Positions 18,081 through 26,879 of a DNA stretch of 64,000 nt are shown here, one piece after another. This stretch comes from Bacteroides zhangwenhongii (GTDB taxonomy: Bacteria; Bacteroidota; Bacteroidia; Bacteroidales; Bacteroidaceae): assembly GCF_009193325.2 (NCBI RefSeq), contig NZ_CP059856.1, positions 124,001 through 188,000 on the forward strand, in the 5' to 3' direction. The position numbers were made by a program, and so were the translations under genes. Numbering within the stretch: position 1 is the first letter of the stretch; every line of letters begins with the position of its first letter. The notes under the pieces were generated by a model. The model saw only the letters and a program-made list of their open reading frames with translations. It did no database searches and was not told where the DNA came from.

Positions 18081-18114
18081 CTTTTACTTCTGTAAATACA
18101 AAGAATAAAAGCAG

Positions 18115-18122
18115 TAAATTTG
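18115..18122 (+). promoter_or_regulatory. -7 promoter motif for yraN
   Basis: TAAATTTG matches TAnnTTTG. It overlaps the TTG at 18120, so that codon cannot be the start; ATG at 18132 is chosen. Confidence 0.55.
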
Positions 18123-18131
18123 CAAAAAAAG

Positions 18132-18497
18132 ATGGCTAAACATAATGAATTAGGAAAAGCCGGAGAAAATGCCGCAGTAACCTATCTGGAGCAACAAGGT
18201 TACATTATTCGTGACCGGAACTGGAGAAAAGGACATTTTGAACTGGATATTGTGGCTACCAAAGAGCAGGAATTAATTGTAGTGGAGGTAAAGACCCGCA
18301 GCAATACTCAATTTGCCGAACCGGAGGACGCCGTTGACATCCCTAAAATAAAACGTACCGTACGCGCTACGGATACCTATATGAGGCTATTTCAAATCGA
18401 TGTACCTGTAAGATTCGATATCATTACAGTAGTGGGTGAAGACAGAAACTTCAAGATCGAGCATATCAAAGAGGCGTTTTATCCTCCTTTATTTTAA
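18132..18497 (+). CDS. YraN family (UPF0102) nuclease-fold protein
   Basis: The protein has 121 residues from ATG 18132. It begins MAKHNELGKAGENAAV, the family-typical N-terminus, and has FELDIVA and VEVKTR motifs that form the endonuclease-like (Holliday junction resolvase-type) core. No activity has been firmly established for the family. A gap of 45 nt separates it from the MmcQ/YjbR gene. Confidence 0.93.
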   Translation: MAKHNELGKAGENAAVTYLEQQGYIIRDRNWRKGHFELDIVATKEQELIVVEVKTRSNTQFAEPEDAVDIPKIKRTVRATDTYMRLFQIDVPVRFDIITVVGEDRNFKIEHIKEAFYPPLF

Positions 18498-18542
18498 AAT
18501 TCAAGACATAGAAGATACAAAATTATTATAAATTGATTAATT

Positions 18543-18899
18543 ATGAATGTTGAAACAGCCAGAGAATACAGCCTCAGCAAAAAAGCCACTACGGAAGATA
18601 TGCCTTTCGGTGATGATTTCCTGACAATCAGAGTCATGGGAAAAATGTTTTTATGTATTAGTTTCAATACACCTGACAGGATTACGATGAAATGCGATCC
18701 AGACTACGCCATCGAATTGCGGGACCATTACAATGGCGTAGAAGGTGCTTGGCATTTTAACAAGAAATATTGGAACCAAGTATTCCTTGACCGCGACCTA
18801 GATGATAAACTGATAAAACAATTGATCGACCACTCCTATGATGAAGTCATCAAGAAGTTCCCTAAAAAACTACGTACAGAATATGACGCCCTCCCCTGA
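18543..18899 (+). CDS. MmcQ/YjbR family DNA-binding-like protein
   Basis: The 118-residue protein starts MNVETAREYSLSKKATTEDMPF region and carries the YjbR-type pattern FLCISFNTPDRITMKCDP and HFNKKYWNQVFLD. Family members have a CyaY-like fold and are proposed to bind DNA. The end of the gene overlaps the birA start by 17 nt, so the two are coupled. Confidence 0.9.
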   Translation: MNVETAREYSLSKKATTEDMPFGDDFLTIRVMGKMFLCISFNTPDRITMKCDPDYAIELRDHYNGVEGAWHFNKKYWNQVFLDRDLDDKLIKQLIDHSYDEVIKKFPKKLRTEYDALP

Positions 18900-19641
18900 A
18901 ATATTCCCCGTTCCATTGATTCATATCAGTGAAACGAATTCGACTAATAACTACCTGCAAACTCTTTGTGCCCAACAAAAAGTAGAGGAGTTGACGACCG
19001 TAGTTGCCGACTTTCAGACATCCGGACGAGGGCAACGTGGGAACTCTTGGGAATCGGAACCGCTCAAGAACCTCCTTTTCAGTTTTGTGCTTTTCCCTGA
19101 TTTTTTGGAAGCGCGCTGCCAGTTTCTTATTTCGCAGATTATATCTTTGGCTATTAAGGAAGAGTTAAGTACTTATACTGAGGACATTTCTATCAAATGG
19201 CCGAACGATATTTATTGGAAAGAGAAAAAGATTTGTGGAATATTAATCGAAAACGATTTGATGGGACGGAACATCTGTCAAAGCATTGCAGGAATCGGAA
19301 TCAATATTAACCAAGAAAAATTCTACAGCCCGGCTCCCAATCCCGTTTCACTATATCAAATCACCGGAAAACGCCATGATGTCTTTGAGATATTAAAGAA
19401 TATCATGATCCGCGTTCAGTCTTATTATGCCAAACTTCAAAAGGGAGATATAACACGGATAACCAACCAATATGAAAAATCGCTTTTCAGAAAAGAAGGA
19501 ATGCACCGATATAAAGATGTTGACGGTGAATTTCTGGCACGAATTATTTGTGTTGAGCCGGAAGGTAAGTTAATCTTAGAAGACGAAAAACAGGTCCGAA
19601 GGGCTTATATGTTTAAGGAAGTGGAATATTTATTGAGATAA
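18883..19641 (+). CDS. birA: Biotin--[acetyl-CoA-carboxylase] ligase
   Basis: The enzyme has 252 residues from ATG 18883, chosen because the conserved N-terminus (PLIHISETNSTNNYL) starts a few residues later; an upstream in-frame ATG at 18838 would sit deep inside the previous gene. The GRGQRGNSW motif near residue 45 is the biotin/ATP-binding loop, and SIKWPNDIYW and CGILIE are also typical. It lacks the N-terminal HTH of E. coli BirA, so it should not be a repressor. It attaches biotin to carboxyl carrier proteins. Confidence 0.95.
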   Translation: MTPSPEIFPVPLIHISETNSTNNYLQTLCAQQKVEELTTVVADFQTSGRGQRGNSWESEPLKNLLFSFVLFPDFLEARCQFLISQIISLAIKEELSTYTEDISIKWPNDIYWKEKKICGILIENDLMGRNICQSIAGIGININQEKFYSPAPNPVSLYQITGKRHDVFEILKNIMIRVQSYYAKLQKGDITRITNQYEKSLFRKEGMHRYKDVDGEFLARIICVEPEGKLILEDEKQVRRAYMFKEVEYLLR

Positions 19642-19710
19642 ACAATTCTGTTTCAACTCAAAAACATTATCTTTGAACCGTATGTTTCCTATATAAAAAC
19701 TGTTTCATTT

Positions 19711-21006
19711 ATGAGAACAAAACTAATTTTATTCCTTCCATTATTATGGATATTGATAGGTTGCAGTGATTCAGATTCGGCTACACTCAATATATCCAAT
19801 TCTACATTTAATGATATTAGTGCAAGTGGAGAAACATTAAAAATAGAGATCACCTGTGATGCTTCGTGGACTGCCACAAGCAATAAACAGTGGTGTATCT
19901 TTAATAATTCCAAAGGAGAAGGCAATGGAGAACTAATTATATCGGTTAATGCCAATTTAGAATCTACACCCAGAAGTGCAATTATAACTATTATCAGCCA
20001 TAAGATTAGTAAAACGATTCAGATAACCCAAAAAGGTTCTACAAATACTGCAGAAGAGTACCATTACAACCTTCCGGTCATCTTTCATGTGTTATATAAA
20101 GATAAAAACGAGCCACTCCAATACGTTAACCACAATCGTTTGAAAGATATACTTAATACAGTAAATCAACTCTATAAAGATGCGACCAAAAGTGTAGACA
20201 TGAATCTAACCTTTACACTCGCAACTGAAGATCCGAATAATAAAGCACTATCTACTCCAGGCGTAGAATATAAAGAATGGCCGGAGAATTACCCCATTGA
20301 CTGTGAGGCTTTCATGAAAGACAATTCGCACAAATATGTTGACTATTTATGGGATCCTAACAAGTACATCAATATCATGGTATACAATTTTGTATCAGAT
20401 CCTAACTCTAATTCAACAATACTGGGAATTTCCCATCTTCCATTTACTACATCAGGCAAAAATTTCTTAGAAGGACTCAATACAACTCAATATGCTTATA
20501 TGGAAAAGAAGAATCTACAATTTCCATATTGCGTATCCATCAATAGTCTGTTTATAAATGAGCCATCCGACGCAGGTTATTCGAAAGCAGATATCCGTGT
20601 CACCTTAGCTCATGAACTTGGACATTATCTAGGCTTGCATCACGTCTTTTCAGAAGGAGAGTCCGGAATAATAGATGACTGCATAGACTCCGATTACTGC
20701 AAAGATACCCCTTCTTATAATAAAGTACGTTATGATAAATGGCTCAGAGAGTTACCCAAAGGAAGCTACCCTTTATCAGTATTGGCACAAAGAGAAAGTT
20801 GTAATGCTGCTACACCATCATTTATCTCCTATAATATAATGGACTACGCTTACAGCTTTTCAAATTCATTTACCCCAGATCAACGTAAACGTATCAGACA
20901 TGTCTTATCATATAGCCCATTGATACCCGGTCCTAAGAAAGGAGACACAAGTACTCGTGCTGTAGCAAACGGACCACTAGACCTCCCTATTTTAATCATG
21001 AAATAA
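19711..21006 (+). CDS. Zinc metalloprotease lipoprotein with BACON domain (M43-like)
   Basis: The 431-residue protein has a lipoprotein signal (LLWILIGC, Cys 19), a BACON domain at about residues 25-110 and a zincin catalytic domain. The catalytic motif HELGHYLGLHH has the HExxHxxGxxH metal ligands. A downstream Met-turn, NIMDY, matches pappalysin-type (M43) enzymes. The C-terminus has a GDTSTRA segment. It is likely surface-exposed. The gene stands alone and ends in a bidirectional terminator. Confidence 0.9.
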   Translation: MRTKLILFLPLLWILIGCSDSDSATLNISNSTFNDISASGETLKIEITCDASWTATSNKQWCIFNNSKGEGNGELIISVNANLESTPRSAIITIISHKISKTIQITQKGSTNTAEEYHYNLPVIFHVLYKDKNEPLQYVNHNRLKDILNTVNQLYKDATKSVDMNLTFTLATEDPNNKALSTPGVEYKEWPENYPIDCEAFMKDNSHKYVDYLWDPNKYINIMVYNFVSDPNSNSTILGISHLPFTTSGKNFLEGLNTTQYAYMEKKNLQFPYCVSINSLFINEPSDAGYSKADIRVTLAHELGHYLGLHHVFSEGESGIIDDCIDSDYCKDTPSYNKVRYDKWLRELPKGSYPLSVLAQRESCNAATPSFISYNIMDYAYSFSNSFTPDQRKRIRHVLSYSPLIPGPKKGDTSTRAVANGPLDLPILIMK

Positions 21007-21016
21007 AAGAGAAGGC

Positions 21017-21065
21017 AATAGAAAAAGAGGTGAACTATTTTCAGCGATTCACCTCTTTTTCTATT
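21017..21065. terminator. Bidirectional terminator, 18-bp perfect stem
   Basis: Arms 21017-21034 and 21048-21065 are exactly complementary with a 13-nt loop. The stem carries AGAAAAAGAGGTGAA on one side and a matching T-run on the other, so it can act on both strands. The right arm overlaps the 3' end of the convergent TPR gene. Confidence 0.8.
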
Positions 21066-21724
21066 CTCAATATCTTATCCAGTGTCTTTTGAGCCTCTGT
21101 TGACGGAAATTGTGAAATAACTATTCTCAACGAATTCCGGGCCTTCTGATAACCGGTCGAAAAGACTTTTGATAATCCATCCCGATAACGCGCATATTGC
21201 ATCTTAGTAGGCGATGCGAGTTTTTTAAAATCAGTATCCAACCGTTTCTTCTCCTTTTCAGCCATCAGATAATAGTAATTACCTAAGAATATATTAGCAG
21301 CCAGATTATCCGCATCCAGCTGCAAAACCTTTTCATACATACGCAGAGCCTCCTTTTCCTGCCCACGGCACACTTGCATCTCAGCACATGCCTCCAGATA
21401 ATCTACATTATCAGGAGTCTTTTGAAGCAATTCCTTGTAAAACAGATAAGCCTTGTCATAACTCCGGTTCCTCCTATAAGCAGAAGCCAGTTCTACAGCT
21501 AATTTTGAACTAATCTCACTACTCTTATCAATGCTCGTCCAATAGAACATCTCGGTACGGTCTATATTCAAACCGATTGTTTGGCGGAAATAGCTCACAG
21601 CCTGTCCATGCTGCCCCGATTCAATGGCAGCAGACACTTTCTGCAACATCTCATCGACCGACTGTGCATTCAGCACTAGCGGCAATGAAAACAATGATAA
21701 AAAGAAGATAGTTAAGGCTCTCAT
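21041..21724 (-). CDS. Periplasmic tetratricopeptide-repeat protein
   Basis: The protein has 227 residues from ATG 21724, whose first 20 residues form a signal peptide (MRALTIFFLSLFSLPLVLNA). A farther ATG at 21757 sits on the -7 motif, so it is not the start. Residues 55-145 contain TPR-like repeats, including KAYLFYKELLQKTPDNVDYL and ALRMYEKVLQLDADN. It probably scaffolds protein interactions in the periplasm or outer membrane. No partner is obvious nearby. Confidence 0.85.
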   Translation of the reverse strand: MRALTIFFLSLFSLPLVLNAQSVDEMLQKVSAAIESGQHGQAVSYFRQTIGLNIDRTEMFYWTSIDKSSEISSKLAVELASAYRRNRSYDKAYLFYKELLQKTPDNVDYLEACAEMQVCRGQEKEALRMYEKVLQLDADNLAANIFLGNYYYLMAEKEKKRLDTDFKKLASPTKMQYARYRDGLSKVFSTGYQKARNSLRIVISQFPSTEAQKTLDKILRIEKEVNR

Positions 21725-21756
21725 AATCCCACTTTTGTTATTTAGTTCGTGACACA

Positions 21757-21764
21757 CAAAGATA
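21757..21764 (-). promoter_or_regulatory. -7 promoter motif for the TPR gene
   Basis: Minus-strand TATCTTTG matches TAnnTTTG, 32 nt upstream of the chosen start. Confidence 0.55.
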
Positions 21765-21836
21765 CAATAAAAAAAATAAAAGATGTACCTTTGCGGACGA
21801 AAAGAACAATCAATTTGATAAAAGTGTTTTTATACA

Positions 21837-23162
21837 ATGACAGATAAAAAACAGGTCACTGAAAACAGACGAATATTACAGATTGCCATCCCATCAATCA
21901 TATCGAATATCACCGTTCCTTTATTGGGACTCATCGATGTCACCATTGTAGGTCATCTCGGTTCTCCGGCCTATATCGGGGCCATCGCCGTAGGGGGAAT
22001 GCTGTTCAATATCATCTATTGGATTTTCGGATTCCTTCGTATGGGGACTAGTGGAATGACTTCGCAAGCTTACGGACAGCACGACCTTAACGAAATCACC
22101 CGACTATTGCTACGTTCCGTCGGAGTAGGATTACTCATCGCTTTCTGCCTGCTGCTGCTTCAGTATCCCATTCTGCACTTGGCATTTACATTTATAAAGA
22201 CCACACCGGAGGTAGAACAACTGGCAACCACTTACTTCTACATCTGTATTTGGGGAGCTCCCGCCACCTTAGGGCTTTATGGATTTGCAGGCTGGTTCAT
22301 CGGTATGCAGAACTCACGTTTTCCGATGTATATCGCCATTACCCAGAATATAGTTAATATTATTGCCAGCCTATGTTTTGTTTACCTATTGGATATGAAA
22401 GTGGCAGGCGTAGCCGCAGGAACTCTTATTGCCCAATATGCAGGCTTTTTCATAGCTCTTTGGCTCTATATGCGTTACTACCATACGCTCCACAAACGAA
22501 TCGTCTGGAAAGAAATAATACAAAGACAAGCCATGTATCGCTTTTTTCAAGTCAACCGCGACATATTCTTCCGTACACTCTGTCTTGTCATGGTCACTAT
22601 GTTTTTCACCTCTGCCGGAGCAGCACAAGGAGAAGTCGTTTTAGCCGTCAACACTTTGCTTATGCAATTATTCACCTTATTCTCCTATATCATGGATGGC
22701 TTTGCTTATGCCGGTGAGGCGTTGGCTGGACGTTATATCGGCGCAAAAAATCAAACAGGCCTCCGCAGTACCGTACATCATCTCTTTTATTGGGGATTGG
22801 GTCTTTCGTTTCTATTCACCCTCTTATATTCAGTTGGCGGGAAAAGCTTTCTAGGTCTGTTAACCAATGATATTTCAGTAATCGCCGCTTCCGACTCCTA
22901 CTTTTATTGGGCACTTATCATTCCATTAGCCGGTTTCTCCGCCTTTCTTTGGGATGGTATCTTTATCGGCGCTACCGCTACCCGCCAAATGCTTTACTCC
23001 ATGTTGGTAGCTTCCGCCAGCTTTTTCGGAATATATTACGGATTCCATTCCTTGTTGGGAAATCATGCCTTATGGTTGGCTTTCCTTGTTTATCTTTCAC
23101 TAAGAGGAATCGTGCAAACCTTTTTAGGGAGACAAATCATGCGAAAAGTAATCGTGCACTGA
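21837..23162 (+). CDS. MATE family efflux transporter (DinF-like)
   Basis: The 441-residue protein has 12 predicted membrane helices arranged as two repeats. It starts with IPSIISNITVPLLGLIDV, the hallmark N-terminal helix of DinF-type MATE transporters. It should export drugs or metabolites in exchange for Na+ or H+. The substrate cannot be told from the sequence. It lies upstream of pyrH, which has its own promoter motif. Confidence 0.92.
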   Translation: MTDKKQVTENRRILQIAIPSIISNITVPLLGLIDVTIVGHLGSPAYIGAIAVGGMLFNIIYWIFGFLRMGTSGMTSQAYGQHDLNEITRLLLRSVGVGLLIAFCLLLLQYPILHLAFTFIKTTPEVEQLATTYFYICIWGAPATLGLYGFAGWFIGMQNSRFPMYIAITQNIVNIIASLCFVYLLDMKVAGVAAGTLIAQYAGFFIALWLYMRYYHTLHKRIVWKEIIQRQAMYRFFQVNRDIFFRTLCLVMVTMFFTSAGAAQGEVVLAVNTLLMQLFTLFSYIMDGFAYAGEALAGRYIGAKNQTGLRSTVHHLFYWGLGLSFLFTLLYSVGGKSFLGLLTNDISVIAASDSYFYWALIIPLAGFSAFLWDGIFIGATATRQMLYSMLVASASFFGIYYGFHSLLGNHALWLAFLVYLSLRGIVQTFLGRQIMRKVIVH

Positions 23163-23187
23163 TGAGGAGTATCCGATAAATTATCTC

Positions 23188-23195
23188 TATATTTG
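23188..23195 (+). promoter_or_regulatory. -7 promoter motif for pyrH
   Basis: TATATTTG fits TAnnTTTG, 24 nt before ATG 23220. It excludes the earlier in-frame codon at 23193 as a start. Confidence 0.6.
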
Positions 23196-23219
23196 CGGAA
23201 AACATTAAAAGTAAAAGAT

Positions 23220-23930
23220 ATGGCAAAGTATAAAAGAATTCTACTAAAATTAAGCGGAGAGAGCCTGATGGGCGAAAAGCAATACGGCATTGACGAAAAA
23301 AGATTGGCAGAATATGCGGAACAAATCAAAGAAATCCACGAACAAGGGGTGCAAATCGGCATTGTCATCGGAGGCGGAAATATTTTTCGTGGCCTAAGCG
23401 GAGCCAGTAAAGGTTTCGACCGTGTGAAAGGTGATCAAATGGGAATGTTGGCTACGGTCATCAACAGCCTTGCTCTCAGTTCGGCACTTGTCGCCACCGG
23501 AGTGAAAGCCCGCGTATTGACAGCAGTACGGATGGAACCTATCGGTGAATTTTACAGCAAATGGAAAGCCATCGAATGTATGGAAAACGGTGAAGTGGTT
23601 ATCATGTCCGCAGGAACGGGAAATCCCTTCTTCACCACAGATACCGGTTCTTCACTGAGAGGAATTGAAATCGAAGCAGACGTTATGCTGAAAGGTACTC
23701 GTGTAGACGGTATCTATACAGCTGATCCCGAAAAAGATCCTACCGCAACCAAGTTTGACGACATCACTTATGACGAAGTTCTGAAACGTGGTCTGAAAGT
23801 TATGGATTTAACCGCTACTTGTATGTGCAAGGAAAACAATCTGCCTATCGTTGTATTTGATATGGATACGGTAGGCAACTTAAAGAAGGTAATCAGCGGA
23901 GAAGAAATAGGTACATTAGTACACAACTAA
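23220..23930 (+). CDS. pyrH: UMP kinase
   Basis: The 236-residue protein starts MAKYKRILLKLSGESLMG, the family N-terminus. The GGGNIFRG and TADPEKDPTA motifs are typical of UMP kinases of the amino-acid-kinase superfamily. It converts UMP to UDP in pyrimidine synthesis and is usually allosterically controlled by UTP and GTP. A repeat array follows the gene. Confidence 0.97.
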   Translation: MAKYKRILLKLSGESLMGEKQYGIDEKRLAEYAEQIKEIHEQGVQIGIVIGGGNIFRGLSGASKGFDRVKGDQMGMLATVINSLALSSALVATGVKARVLTAVRMEPIGEFYSKWKAIECMENGEVVIMSAGTGNPFFTTDTGSSLRGIEIEADVMLKGTRVDGIYTADPEKDPTATKFDDITYDEVLKRGLKVMDLTATCMCKENNLPIVVFDMDTVGNLKKVISGEEIGTLVHN

Positions 23931-23942
23931 TCTCCCGATCGA

Positions 23943-24050
23943 ATAAAATTAATCGTCTGACAGTTGATTCTTTTTCGTCTGACTATAGTCAGACGAAAGT
24001 TCAACAGTAGTCAGACGCAAGTTTAACTATAGTCAGACGATTAATTTTAT
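23943..24050. repeat. Array of five GTCAGACG units with 22-bp spacing
   Basis: Two CGTCTGAC units (starts 23954 and 23976) and three GTCAGACG units (23988, 24010, 24032) occur, each group spaced exactly 22 bp. The two 19-nt ends (23943-23961 and 24032-24050) are perfectly complementary, and the middle holds a 26-bp perfect palindrome (23973-23998). The array could form hairpins in RNA or DNA, or bind a dimeric regulator on one face of the helix. It lies between pyrH and the EamA transporter. Confidence 0.8.
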
Positions 24051-24158
24051 GCATGAACAAGATTAGTTCCCTCTTTACTTAGAAATAGTTTTTAGCATAC
24101 GAAAGATTAAATTATACTATCAACCGCCTAAACGCTTGTTTATCATTGGTGAACTGCG

Positions 24159-24166
24159 TACTTTTG
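24159..24166 (+). promoter_or_regulatory. -7 promoter motif for the EamA transporter
   Basis: TACTTTTG matches TAnnTTTG, with a TTG at 24136-24138, 20 nt upstream, that could be the -33 element. The motif rules out an in-frame start at 24146 and favours ATG 24194. Confidence 0.65.
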
Positions 24167-24193
24167 CACGCCATAAAAAAAGGACTAAGAACA

Positions 24194-25105
24194 ATGAATA
24201 ACAAGACCAAAGGTTTTATCTATGGAGCCATTGCCGCTGCCAGCTACGGTATGAATCCTCTTTTTGCACTTCCGCTCTATGCAGCCGGAATGAATGTCGA
24301 TACCGTTTTATTCTACCGTTATTTCTTTGCCGCAATCGTGCTGGGTATTCTGATGAAAATGCAGCATCAATCCTTTGCACTTCACAAGGCAGACGTTCTG
24401 CCCTTAGTCATTATGGGTTTGCTGTTCTCTTTCTCATCGTTGCTCCTGTTTATAAGCTATAATTACATGGATGCCGGAATCGCTTCGACCATCTTGTTTG
24501 TTTATCCGGTAATGGTAGCTGTCATTATGGGGGTGTTCTTCAAGGAAAAAATATCCGCAATTACCGTTTTCTCTATTCTGCTGGCACTTTCAGGTATTGC
24601 TTTGCTCTATCAAGGAGATGGTGACAAACCGCTATCCACGTTGGGGATCATCTTTGTTCTGCTGTCTTCACTCTCATATGCTATATACATAGTAGGTGTG
24701 AACCGCTCAACATTGAAAAACCTGCCAACCACCAAACTTACATTTTACGCCATCCTGTTCGGACTATCGGTTTACATCGTCCGTCTGAACTTCTGTATGG
24801 AGCTGCAGGTTATACCATCCGTCTGGTTATGGGCAGATACATTGGCTTTGGCTATTCTGCCAACCGCCATATCATTGGTCTGCACCGCCTTAGCTATCCA
24901 TTATATAGGCTCCACACCAACCGCCATTCTAGGTGCTTTGGAACCTGTGACAGCCTTATTTTTCGGTGTTATGCTGTTCCATGAGAAACTAACTCCTCGC
25001 TTAATGGTTGGTATTTTAATGATTATCACCGCCGTGACCTTGATTATCATCGGCAAATCACTCATAAAAAAGATGGGAATGCTGTTGCAGATGAACAAAA
25101 AATAA
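24194..25105 (+). CDS. EamA/DMT family transporter
   Basis: This 303-residue protein from ATG 24194 has ten membrane helices in two EamA repeats, including AAASYGMNPLFALPLYAAG at the first repeat and PTAILGALEPVTALFFGV at the second. It belongs to the drug/metabolite transporter superfamily and probably exports a metabolite or amino acid. The substrate is unknown. The preceding repeat array may influence its expression. Confidence 0.9.
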   Translation: MNNKTKGFIYGAIAAASYGMNPLFALPLYAAGMNVDTVLFYRYFFAAIVLGILMKMQHQSFALHKADVLPLVIMGLLFSFSSLLLFISYNYMDAGIASTILFVYPVMVAVIMGVFFKEKISAITVFSILLALSGIALLYQGDGDKPLSTLGIIFVLLSSLSYAIYIVGVNRSTLKNLPTTKLTFYAILFGLSVYIVRLNFCMELQVIPSVWLWADTLALAILPTAISLVCTALAIHYIGSTPTAILGALEPVTALFFGVMLFHEKLTPRLMVGILMIITAVTLIIIGKSLIKKMGMLLQMNKK

Positions 25106-25156
25106 TATACTTTTGCTACTTAATCAATCAAATAGCAACTTTAATTATCAAAAAAT

Positions 25157-25717
25157 ATGGTAGACGTAAAGACTTGCCTTGACAATGCACAAGAAAAAAT
25201 GGATATGGCCGTTATGTATCTGGAAGAAGCACTGGCACATATCCGCGCCGGAAAAGCGAGTACCCGACTGTTGGACGGTATCCGCGTAGACTCTTACGGA
25301 AGTATGGTTCCTATCAGCAATGTAGCAGCCGTAACTACTCCCGATGCTCGTAGTATCACCATCAAACCGTGGGATAAGAGTATGTTCCGTGTCATCGAAA
25401 AAGCGATTATCGACTCCGACCTCGGTATCATGCCCGAAAATAACGGCGAAGTGATCCGTATCGGTATTCCCCCTCTGACGGAAGAACGTCGTAAGCAATT
25501 GGCAAAACAGTGTAAAGGCGAAGGCGAAACTGCAAAAGTCAGCGTACGCAACGCCCGCCGAGACGGTATCGATGCACTGAAGAAAGCTGTAAAAGACGGA
25601 TTGGCAGAGGACGAGCAAAAGAACGCGGAAGCGAAACTGCAAAAGATCCACGATAAGTATATCAAACAAATTGATGATATGCTTGCTGAAAAGGATAAAG
25701 AAATTATGACTGTATAA
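25157..25717 (+). CDS. frr: Ribosome recycling factor
   Basis: The 186-residue protein has the RRF layout: a helical domain with [15 protein letters not shown] near residue 30, then [15 protein letters not shown] near residue 105-120. It splits post-termination ribosomes with EF-G. It is followed by rsgA. Confidence 0.97.
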   Translation: MVDVKTCLDNAQEKMDMAVMYLEEALAHIRAGKASTRLLDGIRVDSYGSMVPISNVAAVTTPDARSITIKPWDKSMFRVIEKAIIDSDLGIMPENNGEVIRIGIPPLTEERRKQLAKQCKGEGETAKVSVRNARRDGIDALKKAVKDGLAEDEQKNAEAKLQKIHDKYIKQIDDMLAEKDKEIMTV

Positions 25718-25778
25718 GTTGAGCATGGAGAGTTGAGAGTTGGAAGTTACTATGTAGTATACCAACAACGCGACCAAC

Positions 25779-25806
25779 TCTCAATTCTCAACTCTCAATT
25801 CTCAAC
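25779..25806 (+). repeat. 14-bp tandem duplication before rsgA
   Basis: The 14-nt unit TCTCAATTCTCAAC is present twice in a row, ending 2 nt before the rsgA ATG. Its complement also occurs near 25731-25743, so a hairpin can form in the frr-rsgA gap. No Shine-Dalgarno site is visible in the repeat. Confidence 0.7.
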
Positions 25807-25808
25807 TT

Positions 25809-26741
25809 ATGAAAGGATTAGTAATCAAAAACACTGGTAGCTGGTATCAGGTAAAGACCGATGACGGACAGTTTATTGAATGTAAAATCAAAGGTAATTT
25901 CCGACTCAAAGGAATCCGAAGTACCAACCCGGTAGCGGTAGGCGACCGTGTCCAGATTATCCTTAACCAAGAAGGCACTGCCTTTATCAACGAAATAGAA
26001 GATAGAAAAAACTACATTATCCGTCGTTCTTCCAATCTTTCCAAACAATCTCACATCCTTGCCGCCAACCTCGATCAATGTATGTTGGTGGTTACTGTCA
26101 ATTACCCCGAAACTTCAACAATCTTTATTGACCGTTTTCTCGCATCTGCAGAAGCCTATCGGGTTCCTGTCAATTTGGTATTTAACAAAATAGATGCCTA
26201 CGATGAAGATGAGCTCCGATATTTGGACGCACTAATCAATCTATACACACATATCGGTTACCCCTGCTTCAAAGTTTCTGCCAAAAACGGTCATGGAGTA
26301 GAGGCAATCAGAAAGGCACTGGAAGGTAAGATTACACTGTTCTCCGGACATTCGGGAGTAGGAAAATCCACCCTTATTAATGCCATACTGCCGGGAATAG
26401 AAACCAAAACGGGGGAAATCTCTTCATATCACAACAAAGGAATGCATACTACCACTTTCTCCGAAATGTTCCCTGTGGACGAAGACGGATATATCATCGA
26501 TACTCCCGGTATCAAAGGATTCGGTACATTCGATATGGAAGAAGAAGAAATCGGACATTACTTTCCCGAAATATTCAAAGTCTCCGCAGAATGTAAATAC
26601 GGCAACTGCACGCACCGTCACGAACCGGGATGTGCTGTGCGCAAAGCGGTAGAGGAACATTTAATCAGCGAATCACGCTATACTTCCTACCTAAATATGC
26701 TGGAAGATAAAGAGGAAGGAAAATACAGGGCAGCTTACTAG
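25809..26741 (+). CDS. rsgA: Ribosome small-subunit-dependent GTPase RsgA
   Basis: The 310-residue protein is a circularly permuted GTPase: an N-terminal OB fold, then the G4 motif NKIDAYD before the P-loop GHSGVGKS (near residue 180) and G3 [11 protein letters not shown]-terminal zinc-finger segment with CKYGNC and H-x-H, C is present. It matures the 30S subunit. Confidence 0.97.
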   Translation: MKGLVIKNTGSWYQVKTDDGQFIECKIKGNFRLKGIRSTNPVAVGDRVQIILNQEGTAFINEIEDRKNYIIRRSSNLSKQSHILAANLDQCMLVVTVNYPETSTIFIDRFLASAEAYRVPVNLVFNKIDAYDEDELRYLDALINLYTHIGYPCFKVSAKNGHGVEAIRKALEGKITLFSGHSGVGKSTLINAILPGIETKTGEISSYHNKGMHTTTFSEMFPVDEDGYIIDTPGIKGFGTFDMEEEEIGHYFPEIFKVSAECKYGNCTHRHEPGCAVRKAVEEHLISESRYTSYLNMLEDKEEGKYRAAY

Positions 26742-26879
26742 ATCCTAACTACAATATCTTATTTTTCTCATCACGATAAGAATACTGGAGAATTTAGACC
26801 ATAAATTAAACCTTTTCTATCAAAAACAATCTAACCTACTAAGAGATCCAATGTAATATGCTATATACTATACTAAACC

